DNA from: Diphasiastrum complanatum
Lineage: Eukaryota > Streptophyta > Lycopodiopsida > Lycopodiales > Lycopodiaceae
Direction: 5' to 3'
NCBI GenBank assembly: GCA_029204225.1
Contig: MU831875.1
Location: 1 to 64,000 of the forward strand
Length of the DNA: 64,000 bases
The position numbers were made by a program, and so were the translations under genes. The notes under the pieces were generated by a model. That model had not been told where the DNA came from, ran no database searches, and saw only the letters and a list, made by a program, of their open reading frames with translations. Positions 10,062 through 21,095 of this stretch are shown here, piece after piece (positions within the stretch are counted from its first letter, which is position 1; every line of letters begins with the position of its first letter).

Positions 10062-10715
10062 TGTGAAGGATTTCAGATCATTCAGGATCCAATCCATGTC
10101 CCAAATCTTTGGTTACAATAAGGAGCAAACCAACAATCCTGCCAATGTAGAAAAATCAGCATCTACATACAAAATGAGATGCAAACTCTAAGAGATATTG
10201 ATCAAACATGAACCAAAACATAATATATGTTTTCTGTCCGTACAATTACAGTACCCTACTGTATTTCACACGTGCGGAACCGAAAATAGCAATAAATGAT
10301 CATTCTACACATAGAATTGCAAGATAACACCAAGATAGTGCACCAATGAGTAGTAGAACCCAAAGAGAACCATGTATAATGATGAAATGAGAAAGAGAAG
10401 AGAGAAGATGTGTCTCTCCACGAGTTACATCCTTTTATAGAGTTTTCAAACCCTATTTGGCCACTTGGCTTTCCCTCCAAAATGTAAACCCTACTATTTT
10501 TGGGTCTAGATTCAATGTACCCAAAGTTCAAATTTGAATCTCTCTCAAACTAGACTACCAACTTTCCCACACTTTCCAAAAGTGTTTATTGAATGTATTT
10601 TAAACTAATATAACTTCAAAAAGTTTATCTCTAAGTCTAAAATGAGTTTTGGCCTCTTATTGACAATTAACCAAAATATGAATAAACTAGACTAAACTAG
10701 TTGAAATCTCTCACA
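10062..10715 (-). repeat. E1 5' LTR, 654 bp
   Basis: In element orientation it begins TGTGAGAG at 10715 and ends CCTTCACA next to the PBS. A TATA box (TATAAAA) lies at 10439-10433 and the palindrome CACACGTGCG at 10267-10276. Parts recur at 423-776 and 6111-6138. U3 start is inferred from similarity with the E2 LTR start (TGAAAATGTCAACTAG). Confidence 0.75.
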
Positions 10716-11389
10716 AAACTATCATATGCAAGAGGTTAGTACAACAATGGAGTGTTGATAATGAGAATGTGTCTCATTGTCCAAATATAGAATACATGCA
10801 AAAGGTGTCCACAAAGAGTAAATCCAATCACCTAGGTTGCACACAATTTGGAATTTTATGTACACCCCTCGATGGGTTGAGGTAGTCTACAACTTTATGT
10901 TAATTTACTTAAAAGACAATTTAACAATAGTTGGGGGATATTTGATGTCTAAGAACTAATAGCCATATCAAATGCCAAGGTATGAAGGCTACTGATAGAG
11001 GGCATTGAAACAAGCTAAAACATATGACATATACTTAGAAAGTCAAATCTAACATCACTATGCCACCTCCAATTACTAATCGTGTTTGGTATGTGAAACA
11101 AGAAACAAATTTTCTACAATCTGAAGTAGATGCATTGAATCAAGATGGCTATATGTTGGAGACATCTAGTCCATGATCTCATAATATTTCATGGTAGAAG
11201 AACATGATCGAAGAACCCCCCCCCCCCCCCCCCCCAATGTGAGTTGTGTGAAAAGATTAGACCCAAAACATACTTGATGGATCTTAGATCTTTGGCTAAG
11301 TTGGAGTGCACATCTAGATTTAGCTACAAGATAGAATTCATCAAGATTAGCATGCTAGAATTGCATAATCACTAAGATCTGATCATAAA
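10716..11389. other. No gene recognised; contains a C20 homopolymer
   Basis: AT-rich spacer between E1 and E2. The one distinctive feature is 20 consecutive C at 11216-11235. A short open stretch just before it (MPPPITNRVWYVKQ, near 11060-11100) matches no family I recognise. Confidence 0.5.
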
Positions 11390-11895
11390 TGTGAAAAGAC
11401 AGTATGGTACTATTCCTTTCCATACAACAACAGCAGTCTATTGTCCTTCACATGTGTGGAAGCAAGATCAATCACAAAATCAACATTCTACACACTAGAA
11501 ATCAAGATATCTTGAGAAATACACATGAGATGGACATAGAATCAAAAGAAAAAACTTATCCATATAAAATGTGAAAATAAAAAAGGTAGTTCTCCACATA
11601 GGTACATATGTTTATAGCATTCATAGTTCCATTTGGCCAATTGCCCTAAACTTGCCTTAAATGGTAACTGCTTGGCAATTCATCAAATAACCTAGAAATT
11701 CTAGTCTAGATGCAATGTATCAAATCTAGCCCATTAGAATGGGTCCAAATCCGACCTCATCCATTTATCTACTTTTTGAAATAGTACAAACACTATTTAG
11801 GCCTTTATTGACAAATATAAACCCACCTCCAACTTCATATTTAATGTTGGCCTCCAAAAATGCCAAATAGCCAATGTAACTAGTTGACATTTTCA
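11390..11895 (-). repeat. E2 3' LTR, 506 bp
   Basis: Begins TGAAAATGTCAAC at 11895 after the PPT and ends near 11390. It contains CACATGTGTG at 11449-11458. It is related to the E1 LTR but substantially diverged. The left end is set by analogy with the E1 LTR end (TGTGAA on the plus strand). Confidence 0.7.
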
Positions 11896-12332
11896 CACTC
11901 CCTTTTCAATCAGTTTTAGCATAATTTTAACCACACAACTTTGATCCAACTTTAGAATGATATCCATCCTAACCATATGCCTCTATAGTGTCTTTCATAA
12001 TTGATATAGGGAATAGTGTCTATATTGGATGCTTCACTACTTCTTACATCAATTTTACACATCAAGATGTAACTGGAACATGAATAACCAAATAGAATGC
12101 AAATGCAATGATTCTTCGATGCTTCCAACTTTGAACTCTCTGGAAAGTAACAGAAAACAAACAATAAATGTGAGTAATCAACCAATGCTTGCATGTCTCC
12201 TCCATCTTTGTCCTTCCTTGATATGTACCCACCAAAAAAATCAATGAATGAGCCTCCATCTCCATCTTGCCACAAGATATCATCAACCCTTGGAAATACA
12301 TGAGTAAAATAGTACAATAATGATGATAATCT

Positions 12333-12476
12333 AGCTCCACATGACTCCATATAACTAGTAGATAGCATTAGTCCATCTTCAAGATCTACTTGACATAAGA
12401 ATCCAGCTCCACATGACTCCATATAGCTAGTAGATAGCATTAGTCCATCTTGAAGATCTACTTGACACAAGAATCA
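12333..12476. repeat. 72-bp tandem duplication inside E2
   Basis: Two near-identical 72-bp units (12333-12404 and 12405-12476) each begin AGCTCCACATGACTCCATAT. The length is 24 codons, so the duplication keeps the reading frame on the minus strand (CQVDLQDGLMLSTSYMESCG, then CQVDLEDGLMLSTSYMESCG). E1 lacks it. Confidence 0.85.
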
Positions 12477-13056
12477 CAAATTCACTAAAAATTGACAATC
12501 TACAAGCATTGACACCACATAGCTCACTTGAGAACTGAGTCATAAATATGTACAATGAACTTCCTTTAGCTTCATTTCCTTCAACAAAACCAGCCAAGAA
12601 TTCTAGTACAACTCCAACATCAAAATGATTCAAAACAATGTAGCTAGTTTCACCATATCTTGACAATTTGCACACATTCACTTGAGATTGCTCAAACCTA
12701 AGGTAGAACAACTAAAGTAAACTTGAAACACACATCCTTGCTGCTCCTTTGACCTTACTTGACTCTTCAATAACCTAAAAAAACAGATTCGAAGTGCCAT
12801 GTCCATTTGACTTCCCTTTGATGCTCTTGACTAGCTCCAAATTGCCACCTTTCCTTTTGTGTAGTTGAAGCCCTTTGAGATCAATCTCTTGATCTTCCAC
12901 TTGATCATAAAATCCATTGAACAAATTTCTTTTTTTCAGATCCATTAGTTTCATCCATTCCATGAAAACCACCATCCACTTGCATAGCATCATCTACACA
13001 AGAAGATTCGTGAGAAATGCAAAATGAGTAACTTCCACTTGCTTACCCTTCTCATG

Positions 13057-16000
13057 ATAAGTGAGCCTCAAAGGTTGTTGTCGGGGCTCTAAATCTTTTC
13101 GTGGCTATCCCATACTTATTTATGACATGATCTAATAGAACTCTATATGGTACTCCAAATACACACTATTTGCATTCAAGGCATGTCATAGCTTACTAAA
13201 TTGTAAATGCAGTTTTTTTACTCTAATATATCATTCCTAGAAAAAAGAAGAAGCTTTAATCTATATTCTTTTGGGTGAAGTTATGGTGTTGGTGTAATTT
13301 AATGGGTTTTCATTAGTAAATGTTGTTGATAAGCATCCAATAACACCTACTATTTGATGATTTCAAATATGTTAGATTGCTATTAATGTTTTCTCATCTA
13401 ACACATTTCATACCATTTATGATGGACTTAACTCAATCAAGCTAATTAGCCAAAGTTCAATCATGTTTAATAGAGGTGTTACTACTGGTTTATTGGGTAA
13501 CCTTTGATAGGTTTTTTGTATGTTCTGTACATTTGAGTGATCCACCCTAGAGGATAATAATGTGCATAATCTGAATACAATTAGTTTCATGAAGGCTAGT
13601 CTCCACTCAGACATATTACTAATGGAGCAGATTTATGATAAAAAAGACTTTTATACAATTTGATGCATTCCCATCATATTGTTTATTATGCAAAGATCAT
13701 ACTATAGTATGCTATTTGTAAGCAAGAAAATAGTAAATAAATTATTTTTATTAACTACGTACCCCACGATAGACTCAAAACATTGTCTTTTAATCAAACA
13801 AATAAGATTCTCACTCATTCATGAACCAATGAGCATGACTAGAGTCTAATCATACCACAATGCACACAGAATTGAAGGAAGAACTCCTTTATTGAGAATG
13901 CATGACTATGTGTGAGTGCAAGTAACTATAGCAGTCATGGTGAGTGCAAGTAACTACAACGATCATGTAGACCTACAATTTTACCTATTTGAAAAGACTT
14001 TAAATAATAACATTTTTTCTATAGTGATAGTTTATCATCAACAATGTCAAATTGTTGAGTTGATTTTGAAAGAGACTTTATAACTAAAAATGCTCAAAAC
14101 TATAAATTTACTCCTTTATCTATGAAATATCATAAATTGAAATTACATCAATAGGTATACAGATAGATTTTTTGAGCTATGTCAGTAGTATAAATGTTAG
14201 TGGCGCATTTTTTCTAATACTTCTTCAGAACGTTGAGGTATTACTTTATTATGGAAGCCCACAACAGTGGTCATGCATGAAAATCTCCAATTCATCATCT
14301 AAAATATCACTAAAATTTTGTGAATCTTTGGTGCGTGTCGCATAATCCCAAAGGCATCACATGATATGCAAATATCTCAAATGTTGTGAAATATAGTCCG
14401 TTGAGAAATATTGGTTTTGCCTAGCCAATTTTTCTAAGACCTAGTCTCATTTAATGCTAGTTTAATTTGTTTAGATTGGTTATAAAGCAATAAGATTTTT
14501 TATCTTGCAAATCCATGTGCATTTGAGTAGAAAGGTACTCCAAAACATAAGAAAAGGTGATACCAATTACATGATGACTTAAATTATGAGATGAATATCG
14601 ATCCTTGAAGGATCATGTAATATGACCATGAACTCATTTTTCTTTATTTACACGCTTGTTATTTTTATGACAACTTTGACATCCTTTCAACATTCAAGAA
14701 ATTTTCATACTAAACAATTTAGAATTCATGAGTTTTTTGATAGTTTTCCAATTGAGCCCATTTTTTTTGTGGTCATATCCACCAAGTACAAGAGAACTAT
14801 CACCATCAAAACCCATTACCAACAACTTCTTCAATGTTGACTTCATGATACCAAATCCTCCAATAGCATTTTTTAATCAATGGCATGTTCATGGTGGGGT
14901 TTCAAATGCACCAAGTTTCTTTGACTCTAGTTGTTATTTGGAGGTGGAAGCTCATGATGTTGTTCTAGTGGGTAGAGTGGGCATTGAAAATACAATACTT
15001 TCATGGCTCATGATTAAAGATTCCCCAATAGTACTTTAATGGCTTCAAATAAGTCATTTCATGACACTAGAAAATACAATTGAACAATCTTGATGCCCAT
15101 TGTATTTCAAGACAATCTCACTAATATGAACACCTTAAACTGTTTCTTATTAAAGTTTATTCATTTACATAACTCAAAGAAATAGGATACTTCTGTACAC
15201 ATTGCAAGTACAATTTCAAAATTATAACAATCACAAAGAATCTAGGAAAACACTTTCACAAACAACTTCTTCATTTACCCACATTTGCCCATTCAAATAA
15301 GTTGTTGATTTGAGATCATTTTAATCTAGTTATGATGCATTGAATACTTATACTTTTATTTTTTTAAAAAAGTTTTGACTGTTTTGTAACCACAATAAAC
15401 ATACTATTGGAATATATACAAATGAACAAATCGATAAACTCAATAGATGAGAGGCTCAAACCATAGTTTTAAATAAAGTTTAAGTTCTAACTAGGATGTG
15501 ACTAAGCAAAACAACAAGACCCACCAAGATCACACTAGTTGAATCAGCTTAAGAATTTCCTCCCCACATTCATTGAGCCTAAGAACAAAGAAATAGTGTA
15601 GCAAGACTAGAAGTTCAATGGGATAAAAACTTCTTGATGCTATGTGTATGTACCACAACTAACAAGATTGGAAAAGTTGACAACAACTTTTGACATTACA
15701 AGAATTCAAAACTTGAAAAGGGCCTTTCCAAAGTATGCTTTCATTCATTTTTAAACTTTGGCTTCCACATGAACCAATAGAAAGATCTGAAAATGAAATC
15801 TACATAATGTGACTCATTGGGACTAGCAAATTGATTTATAACTTTTGGATTTTTTGAATTGCCGCCAGGTAGCTCTTGTGAAATTGTAAAAGCCATCTAT
15901 CTTGAGGTTTAGTACTGGTCTGATATACCTCTTGTCGAAAAGTGGTGTGTATAAGATAGGTCGAACTCGAAAAGAAACGACCTCGAATAAAAAAAAATTC

Positions 16001-16419
16001 GAACATCTAGAAAGAAAACTTTTCGTGCATGGTGGAATACACTATCTTCCTCTTTCTCAATGCATGACTACGCCTATCAATTTCAAACGAAAACAATAGT
16101 GATAGAAATCATGTTTGATCTTATAGTAACTAACTTTGAAATCATGAATACTACAGTGATTACATAGCCAAACAATTAAGCATTGAATTATGAGACAAAT
16201 AATTTGTCGCGAATCATTCACGAATCACTACACGAATAATTAGTTGCAAAGAACTACAGAAAATGCATACGTTCTGAGATGAAGTTGAACGCAATAAAAT
16301 ATAGTATTGATTCAGTATGAAAACGAAACAGAAGCAAATGAGTACAATAAGTTGCGGATCGAAGCCCGTACTCTATGCTATCTTTGAAGGGCTAAAATGA
16401 AAGTTTGAATTAAGCGCAA
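13057..16419. other. No gene recognised (3.4 kb)
   Basis: No LTR, PBS or protein similarity found by eye. Small open frames (14622-14840, 14728-15039, 15902-16099) have no recognisable motifs. Around 15960-16030 the base composition shifts (short CGA-rich words such as CTCGAA), suggesting an insertion of other origin, but I cannot identify it. Confidence 0.45.
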
Positions 16420-17175
16420 TGTTGATAAACAATAGCGCAATAGCAATCTCTAAAACAACTCTAAGAAGTGAGCTAGAATGCTCAAGAGTGTTCAAGCTCG
16501 CAGGCTTGAGAGAGAGAGAGCTAACTAATCAAATGCTTCTTCTTAACTTCTTGGTAAACTGTATGAATATGAACAACTATATTCAAACTAAGCAATTAGG
16601 TCGTCAAATGCGATCGCCAGTTGGTTGGTGTCCGCTGGCATCCATCCAGTTCCTTCTCAGTGATTGCTGACAAGCGGTGGAATTGGCCATAAACAGTCTG
16701 TCTGCATAAATGAACTAGAACTGTCACTATGCAGAAATGAACTAAAACTGCCACAGGCGAAAAAGGCGACAGTGTCGAGATTTTGCAAAAAATGCTACAA
16801 TGTCCTTAAATCTCATTTGGAGTAGCCCCAGACTTTGCCAGAGTCATTTCCTTAACATTTGAGGCACTTTGGAAAAAGCAAAAAATGTGTCTCTGCATAT
16901 TTACTCGTAAATCCTGACAGGTGACAGTGTCGCTAAAATGTGAAAAAGATGACACTGCATTTTTACACGAGATTCTTGACAGACGAAAAATGCAAAGTGA
17001 GAGAAAATGAAAAAGCGACACTTTAGTCAAACTCCGTGTATTTCTGCAGACTGTGTAAAAACACATGTAATTTTGCAGACTGTGAAAAGACACAAAAAAA
17101 TACATAGGTTTGGATAAACAATGGATGAAGATTAAAACCGATTAGTCGATTAGTAAGAAAGAGAATAATCCAACA
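16420..17175 (-). repeat. 756-bp LTR of an unassigned family
   Basis: On the minus strand it begins TGTTGGATTA at 17175 and ends TTTATCAACA at 16420, giving TGTTG/CAACA ends. A purine-rich tract (AGAGTAAGGGAGAG, 17189-17176) sits where a PPT should be, so this is a 3' LTR of a minus-strand element whose body is not preserved. The middle is rich in short repeats built on GACACTGTCGC and on an AAATGAACTA-AACTG(T/C)CAC unit. Confidence 0.65.
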
Positions 17176-17343
17176 CTCTCCCTTACTCTAAATCCTTGAA
17201 TGCCTTGACCTTCAAACTTAGTTCTACACAGAATCTTCTAGAGGGCAAGCTAGAATCTTGATTTTGGTGAGGAGATTTGATCCCAAACTTGGTAGGGGTC
17301 CAAATCCGTACTATCCACATGTGTGGACACCTCTGAACCTGCA
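17176..17343. other. Short unassigned spacer
   Basis: Carries CCACATGTGTGG (17315-17326) and lies between the 756-bp LTR and the solo LTR. It may be the 5' LTR remnant of E3: without the solo LTR, this sequence would run directly into TGGTATTCAT at 17982, a possible decayed PBS. Confidence 0.35.
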
Positions 17344-17977
17344 TTTAATGTCAAAATATTGAAAAATCTATCTAATGTTGTGAGTATGGGTCCTAAGAAT
17401 GCCAAAGATGAATCGAGCTCTTTTGGCTTAGTAAAGACCCATCTTAGAATAAAATATTCATGTAGGTAGAAGTAGAAACTCGAGCTACCATAGGAATTGC
17501 CATTTGTACTTTACATGCCACATTTAATGCATGAAAAGACTATGTGGCACAATTAGACATAGTGAGGTGGCTTGGATAAGTCTAGATAGCTTGAGAGGTG
17601 GATCCACAACTCCAATTCAACTCAAAATAGGAGAAGAGTCCATGGATCTATATATATATATGTGTGTGTGTGATGTACTCTCATTGAGAAAATGATGAAA
17701 TTTGTGTGTAATGCAAATTTGGAGACAAGCTCTTTGTGCCCTCTCTCTCTCCACGAGTTTTGTACTTGCTATTTTCTCTCTCTAGCCGAGTAGAGGCATT
17801 TATGATGCTTAGTCTTATGATTTGTTGACAAATATTGCTTGTAACACAATAATATTGCTTGTATGATCAGCTTTCCTATTGACAACCAATGCTAGTCTGA
17901 TCTTTATGGTGTTATTGTGCTTACGAGATCAAAAATACATGTGTAGGGCGTCCGACACATGTGAATTCAGCATTTAA
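17344..17977 (+). repeat. Solo LTR of the E6 family with 5-bp TSD
   Basis: The LTR is 17349-17972 (624 bp), beginning TGTCAAAATATTG and ending GAATTCAGCA, flanked by TTTAA at 17344-17348 and 17973-17977. It is an inverted relative of the E6 LTR (26648-26964 plus 33401-33697). A TA/TG microsatellite near 17651-17671 includes the likely TATA box. No internal region remains, consistent with recombination between two LTRs. The palindrome CACATGTG is at 17956-17963, close to the LTR end. Confidence 0.9.
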
Positions 17978-18217
17978 TGCATGGTATTCATTTGATCCAA
18001 AGAAATTCAATTTGTGAGCTTTTGATGTAATTTTTGGTGGAAATCTTAGGATAAGCTACCAAGATTGAGTGCCATTGATTAGATTTGACATATGGTCATG
18101 AGTTCTAATTAATCTAGGCTGAATGAAGTCCTCTAAACTTGTTTTACGGGTCTTGAAAGTACATCAAAAAGTGTGAAAGAGATTAAGTCATTTTTTTGTC
18201 CAAAAATAGCCAAAATT

Positions 18218-18563
18218 GGCAAGATTGATTGTAAGTAGATTTCACATCATCTTATCTTCATTCCAACTTTGTGAGAGAGTGCTAGAACTGATATTATAAG
18301 TCCATTTGTTGGATTAGAAATCTAATTTGAGTGAAACACTACAAGAGAGAGACCTTAGTGAGGTTCTAGAGACAATCAAATCCATTTTTTGGCAAGATTT
18401 GTTTGAAAGTAGTTTTCACTTCATCTTATCTTCATTCTAACTTTGTGAGAGAGTGATAGAACTGTGATTATAAGTCCATTTGTTGGATTAGAAATCAAAT
18501 TTGAGTGAAACACTGCAAATGTGAGACCTTTGTGAGTTTCAAGTCAATCAAATCTATTTCTTG
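18218..18563. repeat. 173-bp tandem duplication in the E3 leader
   Basis: Units 18218-18390 and 18391-18563 each start GGCAAGATT and share ATCTTATCTTCATTC, ACTTTGTGAGAGAGTG and TAAGTCCATTTGTTGGATTA blocks. It ends just before the gag start at 18585. Confidence 0.85.
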
Positions 18564-18584
18564 TTTGTAGAAGTCACTAGTAAG

Positions 18585-20066
18585 ATGGGATCTGCTGGAG
18601 CTTACCTTCTAGAAGCTAGTGAGAGATTGAATTCTACAAATTATGCTATGTGGAAGGTTAGGATGGAGTCACTCTTGGTGCTCCAAGACCTTTATGAGTT
18701 CTTGATTGAAGATGAAGATGAACCTCTAGGTGCACATGAGTTAGCTAGATACAAGAAGAGATCTAGGCTTGCACTTCATTGTGTGAAGATGAATGTGAGG
18801 AATGATTTGTTGAGAGAAGTATCAACATGTACTAGTGCTAAAGAGACTTGGGAGTCTTTAAAATCAATCTATGAATCTAGCAACACTTCTAGAGTTCTTA
18901 TGCCTAGAAATCAGATTTTGCAAAGCATGAGGAGAAGTGAGGAGAGTGCACAGGATTATGTACTCAGAATCAAGTCTCTAAATAGGGAGTTGGCTTCCAT
19001 TGGAGAGAAGATTCATGATGGAGAGCTTGTACAAATTGTCCTTAATCGTCTATGAGATGACTTTGCAAATTTGGTCCAAAGTTTTGCCATCCAAGACACT
19101 TTTCCAACTATAGAAAAACTTCACAGTGTATTAGTGGCTGAAGAGTGTAGGATGCTCCATGCAATATCTAGGATGAGTTCCTTGTCTTTGCAGAATGGTG
19201 ATGAGAAAGCCAATTTCTCATTCAAGGGCAAAAAGAAGACCAATGGAAAGAAGAAGAATCCAAAGGAGGTCAAAGAAGAGGATGATGCATCAAGCTCAAA
19301 GGACAAGTCAAAGCAAAAATGCTTCTTTTGTGGAAAGAAGGGGCATTATGCATCTGAATGCTACAAGAGGCTAAGAGCACAAGTGGAGGAGGACAAACAA
19401 GGAAACCTTGCAAAGGAGGAGGAGGAGGATGAAGTAGATGTATTCTTGATGGCATCTACATCCTCACCAACAAGCAATAGCAATTCAAGAGACAATTGGT
19501 GGATCGATAGTGGGGCTAGCTCCCACATGTCTTGTGAAAAGGACTTTTTCTCAACCTTACACTTTTTCAATGCTGCTAAAAATTTTGTCTTTACTGCAAA
19601 TGATGAAGAGTGTAGGATAGATGGTGTTGGCACCATCTCTTTGTGTCTAGAATCCTCAAAATGCATGGATCTAGAAAATGTTCTTTATGTACCATCAATC
19701 ACCAGGAATATGCTTAGTGTTGGTCTACTCTTAGAAAGTGGTTTGGATGTCCACTTTAAGCATGGTGTTTGCTTCATCTTGAAGAATGATGTTTGCATTG
19801 CAAAGGGATTTAAACATGGAAGATTGTTTAAGTTGGAAGCTAGTGTTGCTTTTGAAAGAATGAGCTTGACAAAGGAGGAGATCACTCAAGAGGAGATCTT
19901 GGCAAAGTGTGATCTTGCTTGCATTGAGGAGGAGCATCAAAAGGAGGAAGATCTTGAGGATCAGCCTCAAAGCATGAGAGTTCCAAGGGAGTCCTCAATG
20001 ACAATGGTCGATCATCAAATTGCATGCAAATTGTCCATTCAAGTGTGCATCTTGCAAGGGTGGTGA
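18585..20066 (+). pseudogene. E3 gag-protease, one in-frame stop, no integrase
   Basis: Starts MGSAGAYLLEASERL; Gag motifs WKVRMESLLVL, CVKMNVRNDLLREVS, VLMPRNQILQSM and YVLRIKSL follow. A TGA at 19053-19055 replaces the Arg of NGLRDD in relatives (CGA-to-TGA). A zinc knuckle (CFFCGKKGHYASEC) is near 19320-19361 and the protease motif WWIDSGASSHMS near 19498-19533, with LYVPSITRNMLSVG later. Instead of the integrase HHCC domain, the frame runs into a Glu-rich stretch (KEEITQEEIL, EEEHQKEEDLED) and stops at 20066. Apart from the stop it is a clean Gag-protease unit. Confidence 0.85.
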
Positions 20067-20750
20067 GCATTGGAGAGTCTACTATCTTTGAATACTTTTT
20101 GGAAAGTAGTAGTAGACATGAGGTGACTTGTTTCTTACCTTTAAGATTCATGGTGTTTATTATTTTGTATGACAAGACAATGAAATGGGACACTTTAAAA
20201 TCTACATTTGTTGTTGATAAAGCAATTTCATTGGATAACTATTTTGTAATAGTTTGAATAGAGTCATAAAAGATGAAACATCATTTTCTTTGGAAATCTT
20301 TGTGTCCACATGCTTTGTGCATGATCATTCCAATGTAAGGACCAAAGATTATCCTATTTCAATGATAAGAATAATGGTAGTGTTTTGCTCTTCAAGTAGA
20401 GACTGTAGAATCTACTTGTCTTCAACCAAAGAATTTGTCAGTGGTGAAAATGTAATCTTTCAAGATGGAGCCATCTAGGCTCAATTTGTAAACTTGAAGA
20501 AGCACCTTTGGATCAACACCTTATTCAATTCATTGATGTTTTGGAGTCAAGTCAAGTGGAGGAGCAAGCTCAAGACCTGAGGACTCCAAGAAGAACCTTG
20601 AGTATCAAGATGGAGCCATCTAGGCTCAATCATATGGATCAAGCAAGGCAAGTTGTCTTTGGAAACATTATGTATGCACTTAATAGTTTTATTGATGTAT
20701 CTTCAAGTGCACAAAATGCCTTGGAATCCATGTCTTGGCATGATGTATAG
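20067..20750 (+). pseudogene. E3 remnants of integrase C-terminus and INT-RT linker
   Basis: In changing frames: CRIYLSSTKEFVSGENVIF (20400-20460) matches the integrase C-terminal strand (KVYLPSLNKFVVSRDVIF in En). Then TPRRTLSIKMEPSRL, and QVVFGNIMYALNSF (to 20748) matches the linker before RT (YALSSFEEP in En). So the integrase core and all RT are gone, but linker pieces survive in order, as in E1. Confidence 0.6.
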
Positions 20751-21095
20751 TTTTTGAAGTGTGCTACATGTATATATGTTAAAATTGAAAAACAATCCAT
20801 ATTGATTTCTTGGCTTGCTACAAATGTTGCACCATGCAAGTATGTAGCTCATTAATGCAAAATGCCAAGTTTGGCCTACATAGAACTCGAGCTACATGGT
20901 TATGTATTGTCTAGTTTGATAAATGCAACTTGCATATAGTTTGTAGACATAGAATTAGCATGATTATGCTTGTAGAAACTCGTGGCAGCTCACATGCATT
21001 AATTGTAAGTGATCCATAGGGACATGCAAGGCATGCACAAAGTTTATTGGACACATGCATGATGATTTGGACATTTCTAGTTAGAAGTAGTACAC
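20751..21095. other. No gene recognised
   Basis: Spacer between E3 and the truncated gag of E4. An E3 3' LTR would be expected here but I could not define its ends. Confidence 0.4.

Larger units (their letters stand above)
6111..10715 (-). mobile_element. E1: copia-derived element with altered pol
   Basis: A minus-strand LTR element with 5' LTR 10062-10715, PBS 10050-10061, gag 9459-8602, a long ORF from 8605 to 6239 interrupted by two stops, and a 3' end reduced to a 28-bp LTR piece (6111-6138, identical to 10418-10445 around the TATA box). Gag and protease are standard copia. The integrase catalytic core and most of RT are unrecognisable or replaced. It therefore resembles the non-autonomous Gag-bearing LTR elements described in plants (TR-GAG type). 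E2 at 11390-13056 is a relative that preserves the 3' half. Confidence 0.8.
11390..13056 (-). mobile_element. E2: 3' half of an E1-like element
   Basis: Homologous to the 3' end of E1: 11975-13056 matches about 6150-7010, and the element ends in its own 3' LTR (11390-11895). The purine-rich tract on the minus strand (GATTGAAAAGGGAG, 11909-11896) directly precedes the LTR. Gag, protease and everything upstream are absent beyond about 13060. The shared coding part has stops and at least one frame change but keeps KGKQVEVTHFAFLT, SIKGKSN, SSKVKGAAR, VCKLSRYG, SYIVL, DDILWQDGDGG and GGYISRKDK in order. Confidence 0.75.

Noticed and set aside
14622-15039. Overlapping ORFs at 14622-14840 and 14728-15039
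   Set aside because: No motifs, no homolog elsewhere in the window, AT-rich composition; likely chance.
15902-16099. Possible organellar or captured gene near 15.9-16.1 kb
   Set aside because: Composition differs, but no recognisable plastid or mitochondrial protein motif.
19121-20193. Minus-strand ORFs opposite E3 gag-protease
   Set aside because: Antisense shadows of a well-supported coding region.
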